Assembly (NCBI GenBank): GCA_023435825.1
Contig: JAEZMB010000251.1
Span: forward strand, 1 to 9,079
From: Pseudomonadota bacterium
GTDB lineage: Bacteria > Desulfobacterota > Desulfovibrionia > Desulfovibrionales > Desulfovibrionaceae
Length of the DNA: 9,079 bases
Direction: 5' to 3'
Shown one piece after another: positions 1 through 5,411 of this stretch. The position numbers were made by a program, and so were the translations under genes. The stretch's first letter is position 1, and each line of letters begins with the position of its first letter. The notes under the pieces are model-generated. The model was not told where the DNA came from. It saw nothing but the letters and a program-made list of their open reading frames with translations, and did not search any database.

Positions 1-21
1 GGGAGGGGGTAACCCCCTCCC
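1..21. repeat. Perfect GC-rich inverted repeat at the window edge
   Basis: Arms GGGAGGGGG (1-9) and CCCCCTCCC (13-21) are exact reverse complements around TAA. In RNA this is a very stable hairpin. No T-run follows, so it is not a standard intrinsic terminator. It resembles in style the G-run/C-run hairpins at 870-940 and 1017-1098. It may be another member of that family or the end of an upstream gene outside the window. Confidence 0.6.
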
Positions 22-83
22 GGCCGCCGGAGGCATTCCCCCTCTTCCCTCTTCACGATATTTTGACGTATTCCGAGAAAATG

Positions 84-851
84 ATGCTGCGTATTGAAGG
101 GTTGACCAAGACGTATGGCGTGAACGGGACGCCGGGGATGTGCGCCCTGGGCGGCGTGAGCTTCGACGTGCCCAGGGGTTCGTTCGTGTCGCTGGTCGGC
201 CCGTCGGGCTGCGGCAAATCCACGCTGTTGCAGTGCGTGTGCGGGCTTATGCGCCCGAGTAGCGGCCGGGTGACCCTGGGCGGCCGGGAGATCGTTTCGC
301 CGCCGCCGGAGATGGCGCTCATTTTCCAGAATGCCGCCGCCTCGCTGTTTCCGTGGTTCACCATCAGCGGCAACATCCGCTTTGTCCTGCGCCGCGCGGC
401 CGGGACCAAGGCCGAGAAAACCGAAAAAGCCATGGAGGCCTTGCGCTCGGTGGGGCTGGCCGATTTCGCCGGCCACTATCCCTGGCAGCTTTCCGGCGGG
501 ATGCAACAGCGCGCCGCCCTGGCCCGGGGACTGGCCTACGGGGCCGATATTTTGCTCCTCGACGAACCCTTTGCCTCGGTGGACGCCCAGACCCGGGAAG
601 AGCTGGAAGACCTGCTGGCCGGCGTGGCCCTGGCCCAGGGCAAGACCGTGCTGTTTGTCACCCACGACATCGACGAGGCCGTGTACCTCTCCGACGCGGT
701 GGTGGCCCTGACCCCGCCGCCGGCCCGGGTCGCGGCCGTGCTGCCCATCGACCTGCCCCGGCCCCGCGACCAGATCGCCAGCCGCGAACGCCGCGATTTC
801 CTCGACGCCCGCAAGGCCATCCACGCGTTGCTGCGACGTGAGCATGAGTAA
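84..851 (+). CDS. ABC transporter ATP-binding protein, NitT/TauT (SsuB/TauB-like) family
   Basis: Cytoplasmic ATPase that powers the importer encoded by the next three genes. Counting from ATG 84 it has 255 residues, normal for the family. It carries a full motif set: Walker A GPSGCGKST at 39-47, a Q-loop in IFQN, signature LSGGMQQR at 136-143, Walker B ILLLDEP with D160 and E161, a D-loop SVD, and the switch histidine H194 in VTHD. All catalytic residues are present, so it should be active. ATGs occur at 81 and 84. I chose 84 because GAG at 75-77 then sits six bases upstream; 81 is nearly as likely. An in-frame TTG at 63 has no ribosome-binding site. The family is known for taurine, sulfonate, nitrate and thiamine-precursor uptake; the ATPase alone does not show which. 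The stop TAA is followed by a repeat-rich gap before permease 1. Confidence 0.93.
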   Translation: MLRIEGLTKTYGVNGTPGMCALGGVSFDVPRGSFVSLVGPSGCGKSTLLQCVCGLMRPSSGRVTLGGREIVSPPPEMALIFQNAAASLFPWFTISGNIRFVLRRAAGTKAEKTEKAMEALRSVGLADFAGHYPWQLSGGMQQRAALARGLAYGADILLLDEPFASVDAQTREELEDLLAGVALAQGKTVLFVTHDIDEAVYLSDAVVALTPPPARVAAVLPIDLPRPRDQIASRERRDFLDARKAIHALLRREHE

Positions 852-872
852 GAGTAAGAGCAAGAGTCAGGA

Positions 873-928
873 GGGGCGCTGCCCCTCCCGAACCCTCCTC
901 GCCGGGGGGATCATCCCCCCGGACCCCC
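873..928 (+). repeat. Composite hairpin repeat, copy 1
   Basis: The unit holds two hairpins in series. The first has arms GGAGGGGC (870-877) and GCCCCTCC (881-888) around GCT. The second has arms CCGGGGGGA (902-910) and TCCCCCCGG (914-922) around TCA, followed by ACCCCC. The same order of parts appears on the opposite strand at 1028-1076. A further small stem, CCCCC (924-928) with GGGGG (934-938), follows. I recall similar units between genes in Desulfovibrio-type genomes, but could not check this. The unit lies just after the ATPase stop codon and before permease 1. Confidence 0.7.
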
Positions 929-947
929 GAAATGGGGGGACGGCGGC

Positions 948-984
948 GTCCGCAAGTCTCCAACAAGTCCGCAAGCCCTTGCGG
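948..984. repeat. Short direct repeat and hairpin before permease 1
   Basis: GTCCGCAAG occurs at 948-956 and again at 967-975. The second copy forms the left arm of a hairpin, CCGCAAG (969-975) with CTTGCGG (978-984), which ends 11 bases before ATG 996. If the transcript covers this stretch, the hairpin would sit where a ribosome-binding site is expected; no Shine-Dalgarno sequence is visible there. Confidence 0.5.
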
Positions 985-995
985 CAGCCCGCCCC

Positions 996-1853
996 ATGAC
1001 CGCGCCCAACCCTACCCCCCCTATCGAGGGGGTCCGGGGGGGATCATCCCCCCCGGTGGGTGCAGGGCAGCGCCCTGCCGGGTCCGGGCAGCGCCCGGCT
1101 TATAAACTTTCCGGCCTCTTGTTCGTCCTGTTTCTCCTCGCGCTTTGGGAATGCCTGGCCCGGGCGGGGGTGTTGCCGGCTGGGGCCGTGCCGCCGGCTT
1201 CGCGGGTGGCGGCGGCGCTGTGGGAGCTGGGGGCAAGCGGCGAGATTTTCGCCGAGATCGGCCGCACGGCCGGCCGGGCCTTGGCCGGGTTCGCCTTGGG
1301 CGGCTTGGTGGGCGCGCTGTTGGGCTTTGGCTGCGGCGTATTTCCGGGCTTTGGCCGGGCGGTGGGGACCACGGCGGAGTTTTTGCGCCCCATGCCGTCG
1401 GTGGCGCTTATTCCCATCGGCATTTTGTTTCTTGGGCTGGGGTTTGGGTTGTGCGTGGCCGTGGCGGCCTTTGCCTGTTGCTGGCCGGCCTATGTGGCGG
1501 CCCGGGCCGGGGCCGGCGCGGCCGGGCCGGAGCTGCGGGACACGGCCCGGGCGTATGGCCTGGGGCGCGCCGAGAGCATCGTGTTCGTCCTGGCTCCGGC
1601 CGCGTTGCCGCAGATTTTCGCCGGGCTGCGCACGGGGTTGGCCGTGGCCGTGGCCGTGGCCGTGACCACGGAGATGGCGGCCGCGCCAAACGGCCTGGGG
1701 TCGTTTATCCTGGAAGCCTCCATGGCCGGCCAGCCGGAGCGGATGTACGCCGGCATCGTGGCCGTGGGGGCGCTTGGCGCGGCGCTAAACGCCCTGTTTC
1801 TGGCCCTGCGACGGCGGGCGCTTGTCTGGCTGCCGGGGACGGAGCGGCCATGA
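996..1853 (+). CDS. ABC transporter permease, NitT/TauT (SsuC-like) family, with repeat-derived N-terminus
   Basis: Inner-membrane channel subunit of the importer, 285 residues from ATG 996. Homology to the family appears to start only at about residue 37. From there a first membrane segment ends in a Trp-Glu pair (50-52), several more hydrophobic segments follow, and the cytoplasmic EAA-type loop that docks on the ATPase lies around ARAYGLGRAES (Y187, G188) up to LPQIFAGLRTG. The first ~36 residues are Pro, Gly and Arg rich and are largely encoded by the inverted copy of the hairpin repeat (1017-1098), so they are unlikely to be ancestral. ATG 996 has no Shine-Dalgarno sequence. GTG 1056 and TTG 1119 are in-frame alternatives, also without one, so the true start is open. 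The stop overlaps the next gene's ATG in ATGA (1850-1853), indicating translational coupling. The sequence is related to permease 2 (1850-2614). Confidence 0.85.
   Translation: MTAPNPTPPIEGVRGGSSPPVGAGQRPAGSGQRPAYKLSGLLFVLFLLALWECLARAGVLPAGAVPPASRVAAALWELGASGEIFAEIGRTAGRALAGFALGGLVGALLGFGCGVFPGFGRAVGTTAEFLRPMPSVALIPIGILFLGLGFGLCVAVAAFACCWPAYVAARAGAGAAGPELRDTARAYGLGRAESIVFVLAPAALPQIFAGLRTGLAVAVAVAVTTEMAAAPNGLGSFILEASMAGQPERMYAGIVAVGALGAALNALFLALRRRALVWLPGTERP
1017..1098 (-). repeat. Composite hairpin repeat, inverted copy 2, inside the permease reading frame
   Basis: Read on the minus strand, 1076 to 1028 repeats the layout of 873-928: a GGGCGCTGCCC-type hairpin, a short spacer, a long G-run/C-run hairpin and a C-run. 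On the plus strand the stems are CCCCCT/AGGGGG (1017-1022, 1027-1032), CCGGGGGGGA/TCCCCCCCGG (1034-1043, 1047-1056), GCAGGGC/GCCCTGC (1062-1068, 1072-1078) and CCGGGC/GCCCGG (1084-1089, 1093-1098). The whole stretch lies downstream of ATG 996 and is in frame with the permease. Confidence 0.7.
1641..1664 (+). repeat. Four tandem copies of GCCGTG inside permease 1
   Basis: Four exact in-frame copies of the hexamer encode alternating Ala-Val in a hydrophobic segment just after the EAA-type loop. Slippage by one unit would add or remove two residues without a frameshift, so any length change would be mild. Alternating Ala and Val codons in a GC-rich genome can give such runs by chance. Confidence 0.6.
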
Positions 1854-2614
1854 AGCGGTTATCGGGCATCGTCGTGTTGTGCGCCCTGGCCCTTGTCTGG
1901 GAGTGCGTCTCCCGGACCGGGCTGGTCTCGACGCTCTATTTTCCGCCGGTCTCGACCATTGCCGCCGTGTTTTGGGAGCTGACGGTTTCGGGGGCGCTGC
2001 CGGCCCAGGCCGGGGAGACGTTTGCCCGGGCGGTGGCCGGGCTTGTGGCCGCCTTGGCCGTGGCCGGGCCGCTGGGGCTGGCCATGGGCACGTCGCGCCG
2101 GTTGTCGGCGCTGCTGACGCCGGCCGTGGAGCTTGTCCGCCCGGTGCCGCCGCCGGCGATCATACCGGCGGCCATGCTGCTTTGCGGCATCGGCACGGGC
2201 ATGAAGCTTTCGGTCATCGTCTTTGCCTGCTTTTTCCCCATTCTCGTTGGCGCGGTGGATGGCGCGCGCCATGTGGAGCCGGGTTTTCGGCTGACGGCGG
2301 CGGCGTATGGCCTGCGGCGCTCGCAGCTGCTCTTCGGCGTCATTTTGCCGGCGGCCGGGCCGAGTCTGGCGGCCGGGTTCCGCACGGCCGTGCCCATGGC
2401 GCTCATTGTGGCCGTGCTGTCCGAGATGGTGGGCGCGTCCAGCGGCATCGGGCATTACATCCTGCGGATGCAGCGCACCTTCGCCATCCCGGAGATGTAC
2501 GCCGGCGTGGCCTGGCTCGGGATTTTGGGCCTGGGCTGCAACGCGGCCGTGGAGCGGGGGCTGTCGCGCCTGCTGCGCTGGCACGACGGCTGGAAAAGTG
2601 GTATGGGGCGCTGA
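1850..2614 (+). CDS. ABC transporter permease, NitT/TauT (SsuC-like) family, second subunit
   Basis: Second inner-membrane subunit, 254 residues. The start is well defined: GGAG at 1841-1844 lies five bases before ATG 1850, which overlaps the previous stop as ATGA. The N-terminus has the first membrane segment with the same Trp-Glu-Cys pattern as permease 1, then a conserved Phe-Pro-Pro-Val turn and a Trp-Glu-Leu helix. The EAA-type loop that contacts the ATPase is seen in AAAYGLRRSQ followed by ILPAAGPSLAAGFR. The closing pattern SEMVGASSGIGHYI is typical of the family. The resemblance to permease 1 in order of motifs and in sequence suggests a tandem duplication and a heterodimeric channel; many NitT/TauT importers encode only one permease. 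The binding-protein gene follows 19 bases later. Confidence 0.92.
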   Translation: MKRLSGIVVLCALALVWECVSRTGLVSTLYFPPVSTIAAVFWELTVSGALPAQAGETFARAVAGLVAALAVAGPLGLAMGTSRRLSALLTPAVELVRPVPPPAIIPAAMLLCGIGTGMKLSVIVFACFFPILVGAVDGARHVEPGFRLTAAAYGLRRSQLLFGVILPAAGPSLAAGFRTAVPMALIVAVLSEMVGASSGIGHYILRMQRTFAIPEMYAGVAWLGILGLGCNAAVERGLSRLLRWHDGWKSGMGR

Positions 2615-2633
2615 GCAACCCCAGGAGAACGCC

Positions 2634-3578
2634 ATGCCCATCGCCGCCCTTGCCGCCTTCATTCTGTCGCTGTTCCTCGCCGTCCCGGCCCTGGCCGCCG
2701 AACCCGCACCGCTCAAGGTCGGCTACATCCCGGTAGGCGACTGCCTGCAATTCTACGTGGCCGAGGAAGAAGGCTATTTCGCGGCCGAAGGGCTGGCCGT
2801 GGCCGGCGCGGCCATGAAGGGCGGCGCGGTCATCGCCCCGGCGGTGGAGGGCGGCGAGCTGGCCATCGGCTGGTCCAACACCGTGTCCATCATCCTGGCC
2901 CACGCCAAGGGCTTCGACTTCGCCTTCCTGGCCCCCGGAGCCGAGGGCGTGGCCGGAACCAACGACGTCCATGCCCTGCTCGTGCCGGCGGACTCCCCCA
3001 TCACGTCCGTGGCCGGGCTGGCCGGCAAAACCGTGGCCATAAACACCCTGGGCAACATCAACGAGGCGGCCATGCGCGCCCTGGCCCAGAATGCCGGCAT
3101 CGCCCCGGATGCCATCCGGCTGGTGGAAGTCCCCTTCCCGGACATGGCCGGAGCCATGGCCAAGGGTTCGGTCCAGGCGGCGCTGACCCTGGAGCCTTTC
3201 GTCACCGACGCCGTGTCGCGCGGCGCGGCCAAGGTCCTCGACCCCTCGCCCCATGCCGCCTTTGGCAGCCCCTATCTCATCGGCGGCTGGTTCGCCAAAA
3301 AGGCCTGGATCAAGGCTCATCCGACCGAGGCGGCGGCCTTTGCCCGGGCCGTGGCCAAGGCGGCGGCCTTTATCGACGCCAATGCGGAAAAGGCCCGGCA
3401 GATACTCAGCCAGCGCACCAAGTTGGCCCCGGAGCTGGCCGCCAAAATCGTGCTGCCGCGCTTCCCCCAGACCCTCGACCCCAAGGCGCTTTCCGGCGTC
3501 ATCGACGTGTCGGCCCGGTTCGGGCTTCTGGCCAAGCCCTTCCCGGCGGCCGAGATCCTGGACGCGCCGGCCAACTAG
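2634..3578 (+). CDS. ABC transporter substrate-binding protein, NitT/TauT / NMT1-THI5-like family
   Basis: Exported binding protein that captures the substrate and delivers it to the two permeases; 314 residues, usual for the family. AGGAG at 2623-2627 lies six bases before ATG 2634, which fixes the start. Residues 1-21 form a signal peptide: a long hydrophobic core ending in Ala-Leu-Ala, with cleavage likely after 21 or 22. It lacks the usual Lys or Arg near the N-terminus. No lipobox cysteine is present, so it should be free in the periplasm. The mature start, PLKVGYIPVGDCLQFYVAEE, and the following EGYFAAEGL and GGELAIGWS stretches match the first lobe of COG0715-type proteins. A later segment (DMAGAMAKGSVQAALTLEPF) matches the second lobe. 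The ligand cannot be told; sulfonates, nitrate, bicarbonate and pyrimidine precursors are all known for relatives. The last base of the TAG stop is also the first base of the repeat element at 3578-3680. Confidence 0.92.
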   Translation: MPIAALAAFILSLFLAVPALAAEPAPLKVGYIPVGDCLQFYVAEEEGYFAAEGLAVAGAAMKGGAVIAPAVEGGELAIGWSNTVSIILAHAKGFDFAFLAPGAEGVAGTNDVHALLVPADSPITSVAGLAGKTVAINTLGNINEAAMRALAQNAGIAPDAIRLVEVPFPDMAGAMAKGSVQAALTLEPFVTDAVSRGAAKVLDPSPHAAFGSPYLIGGWFAKKAWIKAHPTEAAAFARAVAKAAAFIDANAEKARQILSQRTKLAPELAAKIVLPRFPQTLDPKALSGVIDVSARFGLLAKPFPAAEILDAPAN

Positions 3579-3680
3579 TGTCGCGGCCGCGAAAAGCGCC
3601 TCTGGCGTTTTGTCGTTAACGACCTAAAACCATTTATTTTTCTTAAAAAATACCCTCGTATTTTTTCAGGGACGTGACAC
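3578..3680. repeat. Structured repeat element, copy A
   Basis: A 103-base element with near-complementary ends, GTGTCGCG (3578-3585) and CGTGACAC (3673-3680). Inside, GAAAA (3591-3595) can pair with TTTTC (3638-3642), and GTTTT (3607-3611) with AAAAC (3626-3630), enclosing the perfect palindrome GTCGTTAACGAC (3612-3623). It aligns with copy B at 3719-3820: 21 of the first 25 bases and 21 of a 30-base block ending in CTCGTAT match by eye. The interior is much richer in A and T than the surroundings. It carries no gene of its own that I can support. It could be a MITE-like or ERIC-like element, or a structured 3' untranslated region. Confidence 0.7.
3645..3666 (+). terminator. Possible terminator-like hairpin after the transporter operon
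   Basis: AAAAAATAC (3645-3653) and GTATTTTTT (3658-3666) are perfect complements around CCTC, so the 3' arm itself ends in six T. The stem is AT-rich, unlike a strong intrinsic terminator. It competes with an alternative hairpin, TATTTTT (3635-3641) with AAAAATA (3646-3652). It lies 67 bases after the binding-protein stop. The function is inferred only from position and shape. Confidence 0.35.
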
Positions 3681-3718
3681 TCGATCGTCAGGCCTCCTAC
3701 CCGTTGATCTGATGCCGC

Positions 3719-3820
3719 GCGTGTCGCGCCTCCGAAAATCGCCTCCGCGTTTCGTGGCCCAGGCGAAACCGTTGGTTTTTCGCACACAAGACACTCGTAT
3801 GGGTGAAGGGCGCGACACGC
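3719..3820. repeat. Structured repeat element, copy B
   Basis: A 102-base element closed by a perfect 12-base inverted repeat, GCGTGTCGCGCC (3719-3730) and GGCGCGACACGC (3809-3820). Inside, CGAAAA (3733-3738) pairs with TTTTCG (3777-3782) and GTTTCG (3749-3754) with CGAAAC (3764-3769), giving three nested stems. The same three levels can form in copy A. It is more GC-rich than copy A. No target-site duplication is visible on either side, and no transposase is nearby. Confidence 0.7.
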
Positions 3821-3935
3821 CCGCCGCCCCCTCTGACGCCCCGGACGCGGCACGGCCCGCGCCCGGCGCGTTGATGCTGCGTCATCACGCTTCTTCCCTC
3901 CCTAGTGACCCGAATATTCTTCGCTGCCTTTCCTT

Positions 3936-3954
3936 TGGACAAGGCCGTTGTCCA
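3936..3954 (+). other. Perfect 7-bp hairpin in the intergenic region
   Basis: TGGACAA and TTGTCCA pair exactly around the loop GGCCG. No T-run follows, so it is not a clear terminator. It could be part of a leader RNA or simply a chance palindrome. Confidence 0.4.
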
Positions 3955-4007
3955 GCCCGGCAAAAGCGGGGCCGCAAGACGTTTTCCACAGTCAGGTTTC
4001 GGCCAAA

Positions 4008-4020
4008 CGAACATTGTTCG
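4008..4020. promoter_or_regulatory. Possible operator: 13-base palindrome
   Basis: CGAACA and TGTTCG are perfect complements around a single T. The shape suits a dimeric repressor. It resembles the Gram-positive LexA box, CGAAC-N4-GTTCG, but has a three-base spacer instead of four, and it lies 260 bases from the next start codon. No regulator is identified; a chance match is quite possible. Confidence 0.25.
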
Positions 4021-4164
4021 CCGACGTCCTGGGAAAAACCGCCGACGAAACGACGCCCAAACGGCCCAATTCCGAACGTCCGGCCGGACACCGCAAGGCC
4101 GAGTTGCCAAAACCGGCGAAAAGCCTTCTGAAAAGGCCGTCTCCACAATGGCGCTACCGCCCGT

Positions 4165-4274
4165 ATTTGCTGATTATTATGTCTCGTAAGCACCGAATTT
4201 TATTTTTCACTTTACGATAGCCCATTTTGTCACTATGAAAAAACCCCCCTTAATGAGAATTCGATTATTCGGAG
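4165..4274 (+). promoter_or_regulatory. AT-rich promoter/leader segment and ribosome-binding site of the glutamate synthase operon
   Basis: This is the only long AT-rich stretch directly ahead of a gene in the window, and it is where a promoter would be expected. TATTAT at 4175-4180 (one mismatch to a -10 box) and TTGTCA at 4227-4232 (one mismatch to a -35 box) are present, but neither has a good partner at proper spacing, so I do not name a transcription start. I found no sigma-54 site with correct spacing. GGAG at 4271-4274 is a good ribosome-binding site, six bases before ATG 4281. Confidence 0.35.
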
Positions 4275-4280
4275 TAGACC

Positions 4281-5411
4281 ATGTGCCGCTTATTCGCCCT
4301 CAGCAGCCGGGACCCCGTGTCCCCCATGCGCGCCATCGAGGCGCTCAATGTCATGAAGGAAGGGCACGACGGCTCGGGCGTCGGTCTTTTCCTTTCCGAC
4401 CTCGGCGGCCCCTTCGGTGAAATGAAGGATGCGCCCATCCTCTCCGGAATCTTTACCGACGAAGGCTTAAAACGCCTCGACGCCTACATGGGAGAACGCG
4501 GGTTCGTCACCCGCAAGACTCTCGAACTCGATCCGCGCACCAAGCCGCCGCTCGGAACCCCCGTGCGCGGCTCCTATATCGCCCGGGCCTACGAGGCCCC
4601 GGCCGACCTCAAGGCCAAAAGCCAGGCCGAACGCGAGCTGGCCTACATGCTCATGCGCGTGGAACTGCGCCACATGGGCGAGGAAAAGGAAGACATCCGC
4701 GTCTTCTCGTTCTGGCCCGACACCATCATGGTCAAGGAAGTCGGCGACCCCATGGAGGTCGGCGAATACCTCGGCCTGGACCGCCCCGAACTGGCCTGCC
4801 GCCGCATCCTGGCCCAGGGCCGGCAGAACACCAACTACGCCATCAATCTCTACGCCTGCCATCCGTTTTTCCTGCAGGGCGTGTGCACCATGACCAACGG
4901 CGAGAACACGGCCTTCGTGCCCATCCGCGAATACCTGCTCTCGCGCGGCTTCCCCGGCTACACGGGCTACCAGTCCGACTCGGAAGTCTTTGCCCACATC
5001 ATGCACTTCACGCTCAATCGCCTCCAGTTTGGCATCGAGTACTACAAGCACGTCATCACGCCGCTGTCCGACGCCGAGATGGCCGAGCATCCCGACCAGG
5101 CCTTGCTCGCCCGCATCAAGCAGACCTGCCGCAAGCTCATCATCGACGGCCCCAACTGCGTCATCGGCTGCCTGCCCGACAAGACCATGTTCATGGTCCA
5201 GGACCGCAAGAAACTGCGGCCCGGCGTGGTCGGCGGCAAGCCCGGCATCTTCGCCTTCTCCTCGGAAATCTGCGGCCTCGACGCGGCCATCCCCGACCGC
5301 GACGAGCACGCCGATTTTCAACCCATGCACCTGGATACGGCCATCGTGCGCCCCGAATGCCAAGAGGTCACCATATGCAATCAACTGCAGTCATTACCCC
5401 GTCCACACTAA
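4281..5411 (+). CDS. Glutamate synthase, class II glutamine amidotransferase subunit
   Basis: Releases ammonia from glutamine for the synthase core encoded next. It has 376 residues. It starts MCRLFA, so removal of Met exposes Cys2 as the N-terminal nucleophile typical of class II (Ntn) amidotransferases, with no long propeptide. Other family positions visible are EGHDGSG (27-33), R181 in RQNTNY, the TNGE motif at 205-208 and the Asp of QSDSE (231-235). Together these match the amidotransferase domain that forms the N-terminus of the large bacterial GltB protein, here a separate gene as in archaeal-type glutamate synthases. GGAG at 4271-4274 fixes the start. The last 37 bases overlap the start of the ferredoxin-FMN gene in another frame, which implies coupled translation. 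Other class II enzymes share the fold, but the neighbouring genes make the glutamate synthase role likely. Confidence 0.88.
   Translation: MCRLFALSSRDPVSPMRAIEALNVMKEGHDGSGVGLFLSDLGGPFGEMKDAPILSGIFTDEGLKRLDAYMGERGFVTRKTLELDPRTKPPLGTPVRGSYIARAYEAPADLKAKSQAERELAYMLMRVELRHMGEEKEDIRVFSFWPDTIMVKEVGDPMEVGEYLGLDRPELACRRILAQGRQNTNYAINLYACHPFFLQGVCTMTNGENTAFVPIREYLLSRGFPGYTGYQSDSEVFAHIMHFTLNRLQFGIEYYKHVITPLSDAEMAEHPDQALLARIKQTCRKLIIDGPNCVIGCLPDKTMFMVQDRKKLRPGVVGGKPGIFAFSSEICGLDAAIPDRDEHADFQPMHLDTAIVRPECQEVTICNQLQSLPRPH

Larger units (their letters stand above)
3821..4280. other. Long non-coding stretch before the glutamate synthase operon
   Basis: I see no convincing gene here. Open frames on both strands overlap one another, lack ribosome-binding sites and show no family resemblance. 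The stretch holds small palindromes: TGATG/CATCA (3872-3876, 3883-3887) followed by a T/C-rich tract, TGGACAA/TTGTCCA (3936-3942, 3948-3954), a palindrome at 4008-4020, GTCCGGCCGGAC (4078-4089) and GCCTT/AAGGC (4123-4127, 4133-4137). Composition shifts from GC-rich to AT-rich after about 4165. It may hold the promoter and a long leader of the downstream operon, or a decayed gene. I did not recognise a known riboswitch. Confidence 0.6.

Noticed and set aside
63..83. TTG start at 63 or a -35-like TTGACG at 63-68
   Set aside because: No ribosome-binding site precedes the TTG. A matching -10 box at proper spacing would fall inside the ATPase gene and is not evident.
3575..3853. 92-codon minus-strand frame covering both repeat copies
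   Set aside because: Its sequence is explained by the two repeat elements; their ends and stems, not the codons, show the clearest matching.
3955..4005. Weak likeness to c-di-GMP-I (GGCAAAA, CGCAAGAC) and cobalamin (AGTCAGG) riboswitch boxes
   Set aside because: Only isolated short boxes match; the expected order of stems and the other conserved boxes are missing.
4148..4172. Possible sigma-54 promoter (TGGC then TTGCT)
   Set aside because: The GG and GC elements are about 18 bases apart instead of the required ~10.
3885..4193. 102-codon minus-strand frame (GTG start) and overlapping plus-strand frames at 3712-4220
   Set aside because: Frames overlap on both strands with no ribosome-binding site, no recognised family and Arg/Pro-rich composition typical of chance frames.
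4235..4420. Possible leader peptide starting at ATG 4235
   Set aside because: No ribosome-binding site precedes it, and it overlaps the amidotransferase start in another frame without forming a recognisable peptide.
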